Source: an uncultured Oscillospiraceae bacterium (GTDB lineage Bacteria > Bacillota > Clostridia > Oscillospirales > Acutalibacteraceae). From it: a stretch of DNA of 64,000 bases. The DNA lies in NCBI GenBank assembly GCA_905192745.1, contig CAJJLZ010000001.1, forward strand, positions 1-64,000. Direction: 5' to 3'. Within the stretch, counting starts at the first letter, position 1. The number at the start of each line of letters is the position of its first letter. A model generated the notes under the pieces. It ran no database searches, was not told the DNA's origin, and saw only the letters and a program-made list of their open reading frames with translations. Positions 63,979 through 64,000 of this stretch are shown here, in pieces. A program made the translations under genes and the position numbers.

Positions 63979-64000
63979 ATGGCACAAAACGCAGAAAAAC

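Noticed and set aside
1..64000. CRISPR arrays, tRNA or rRNA genes, insertion sequences
   Set aside because: No regularly spaced repeats, no cloverleaf or rRNA-like stretch, and no transposase or integrase frame was found by reading.

Overview
The window looks like part of a chromosome of a GC-rich Bacillota (Clostridia, probably Oscillospirales/Ruminococcaceae-like) gut or rumen bacterium. Reasons: strong AGGAGG-type ribosome binding sites with frequent GTG and TTG starts, TTGACA/TATAAT promoters, one lipoprotein solute-binding protein, sortase-anchored surface proteins with an NPxTG signal, a MerR-family and a LacI-family regulator, and a DUF1836 protein. I saw no rRNA, tRNA, CRISPR array, transposase or phage gene.

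Layout. (1) 1-4.8 kb: a hairpin-rich intergenic element, then two leftward GH13-like genes (one lipoprotein, one cytoplasmic) behind a promoter and a palindromic LacI/cre-type operator. (2) 5.4-18.6 kb: a long rightward operon with two ABC sugar importers. Importer 1 has a very large binding protein with carbohydrate-binding-like N-terminal domains plus two permeases; importer 2 has two permeases and a lipoprotein binding protein. Between them lie an NHL/TPR membrane protein, a Yip1-like membrane protein and a DUF5696-like exported protein. No ATPase is encoded, so a shared one elsewhere is likely. (3) 18.8-34.3 kb: cytoplasmic degradation genes: an unclassified TIM-barrel hydrolase, a GH106-like protein, YczE-like membrane protein, ureidoglycolate lyase-like cupin, nucleoside hydrolase, GH4, PfkB kinase, amidohydrolase, EamA transporter and GH31. 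(4) 34.5-37.2 kb: two sortase-anchored surface proteins built from a shared module of unknown function, each with its own promoter and operator. (5) 37.4-49.1 kb: PfkB kinase, GH38 alpha-mannosidase, GNAT acetyltransferase, LacI regulator, an epimerase/ROK kinase pair resembling allose catabolism, GH36 alpha-galactosidase and a D-lyxose/D-mannose isomerase-like cupin.

GTAAACGTTTAC-like operators recur in front of units 1, 2 and 4, the GH38 gene, the lacI gene itself and the epimerase gene. The simplest reading is one glycan-utilisation regulon controlled by the LacI protein encoded at 42.95 kb, although CcpA cre sites have nearly the same consensus. In this reading, surface proteins hold glycan, the ABC importers take up oligosaccharides, and cytoplasmic GH38, GH36, GH31, GH4 and others release sugars that the isomerase, epimerase and kinases feed into fructose-6-phosphate.

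(6) 49.1-52.1 kb: DUF1836 protein, a MerR regulator with a repeated C-terminal domain, and a nitroreductase. (7) 52.2-59.9 kb: an aromatic amino-acid operon, aroF-tyrA-aroB-(nitroreductase)-aroA-aroC-pheA. It is preceded by an unannotated 39-residue leader peptide packed with Phe, Tyr and Trp codons, followed by a perfect intrinsic terminator, which has the architecture of a ribosome-mediated transcription attenuator. This is the most striking signal in the window. (8) 60-64 kb: PAP2 phosphatase, methyltransferase, an RsmF/YebU-type rRNA methyltransferase and a small helical protein.
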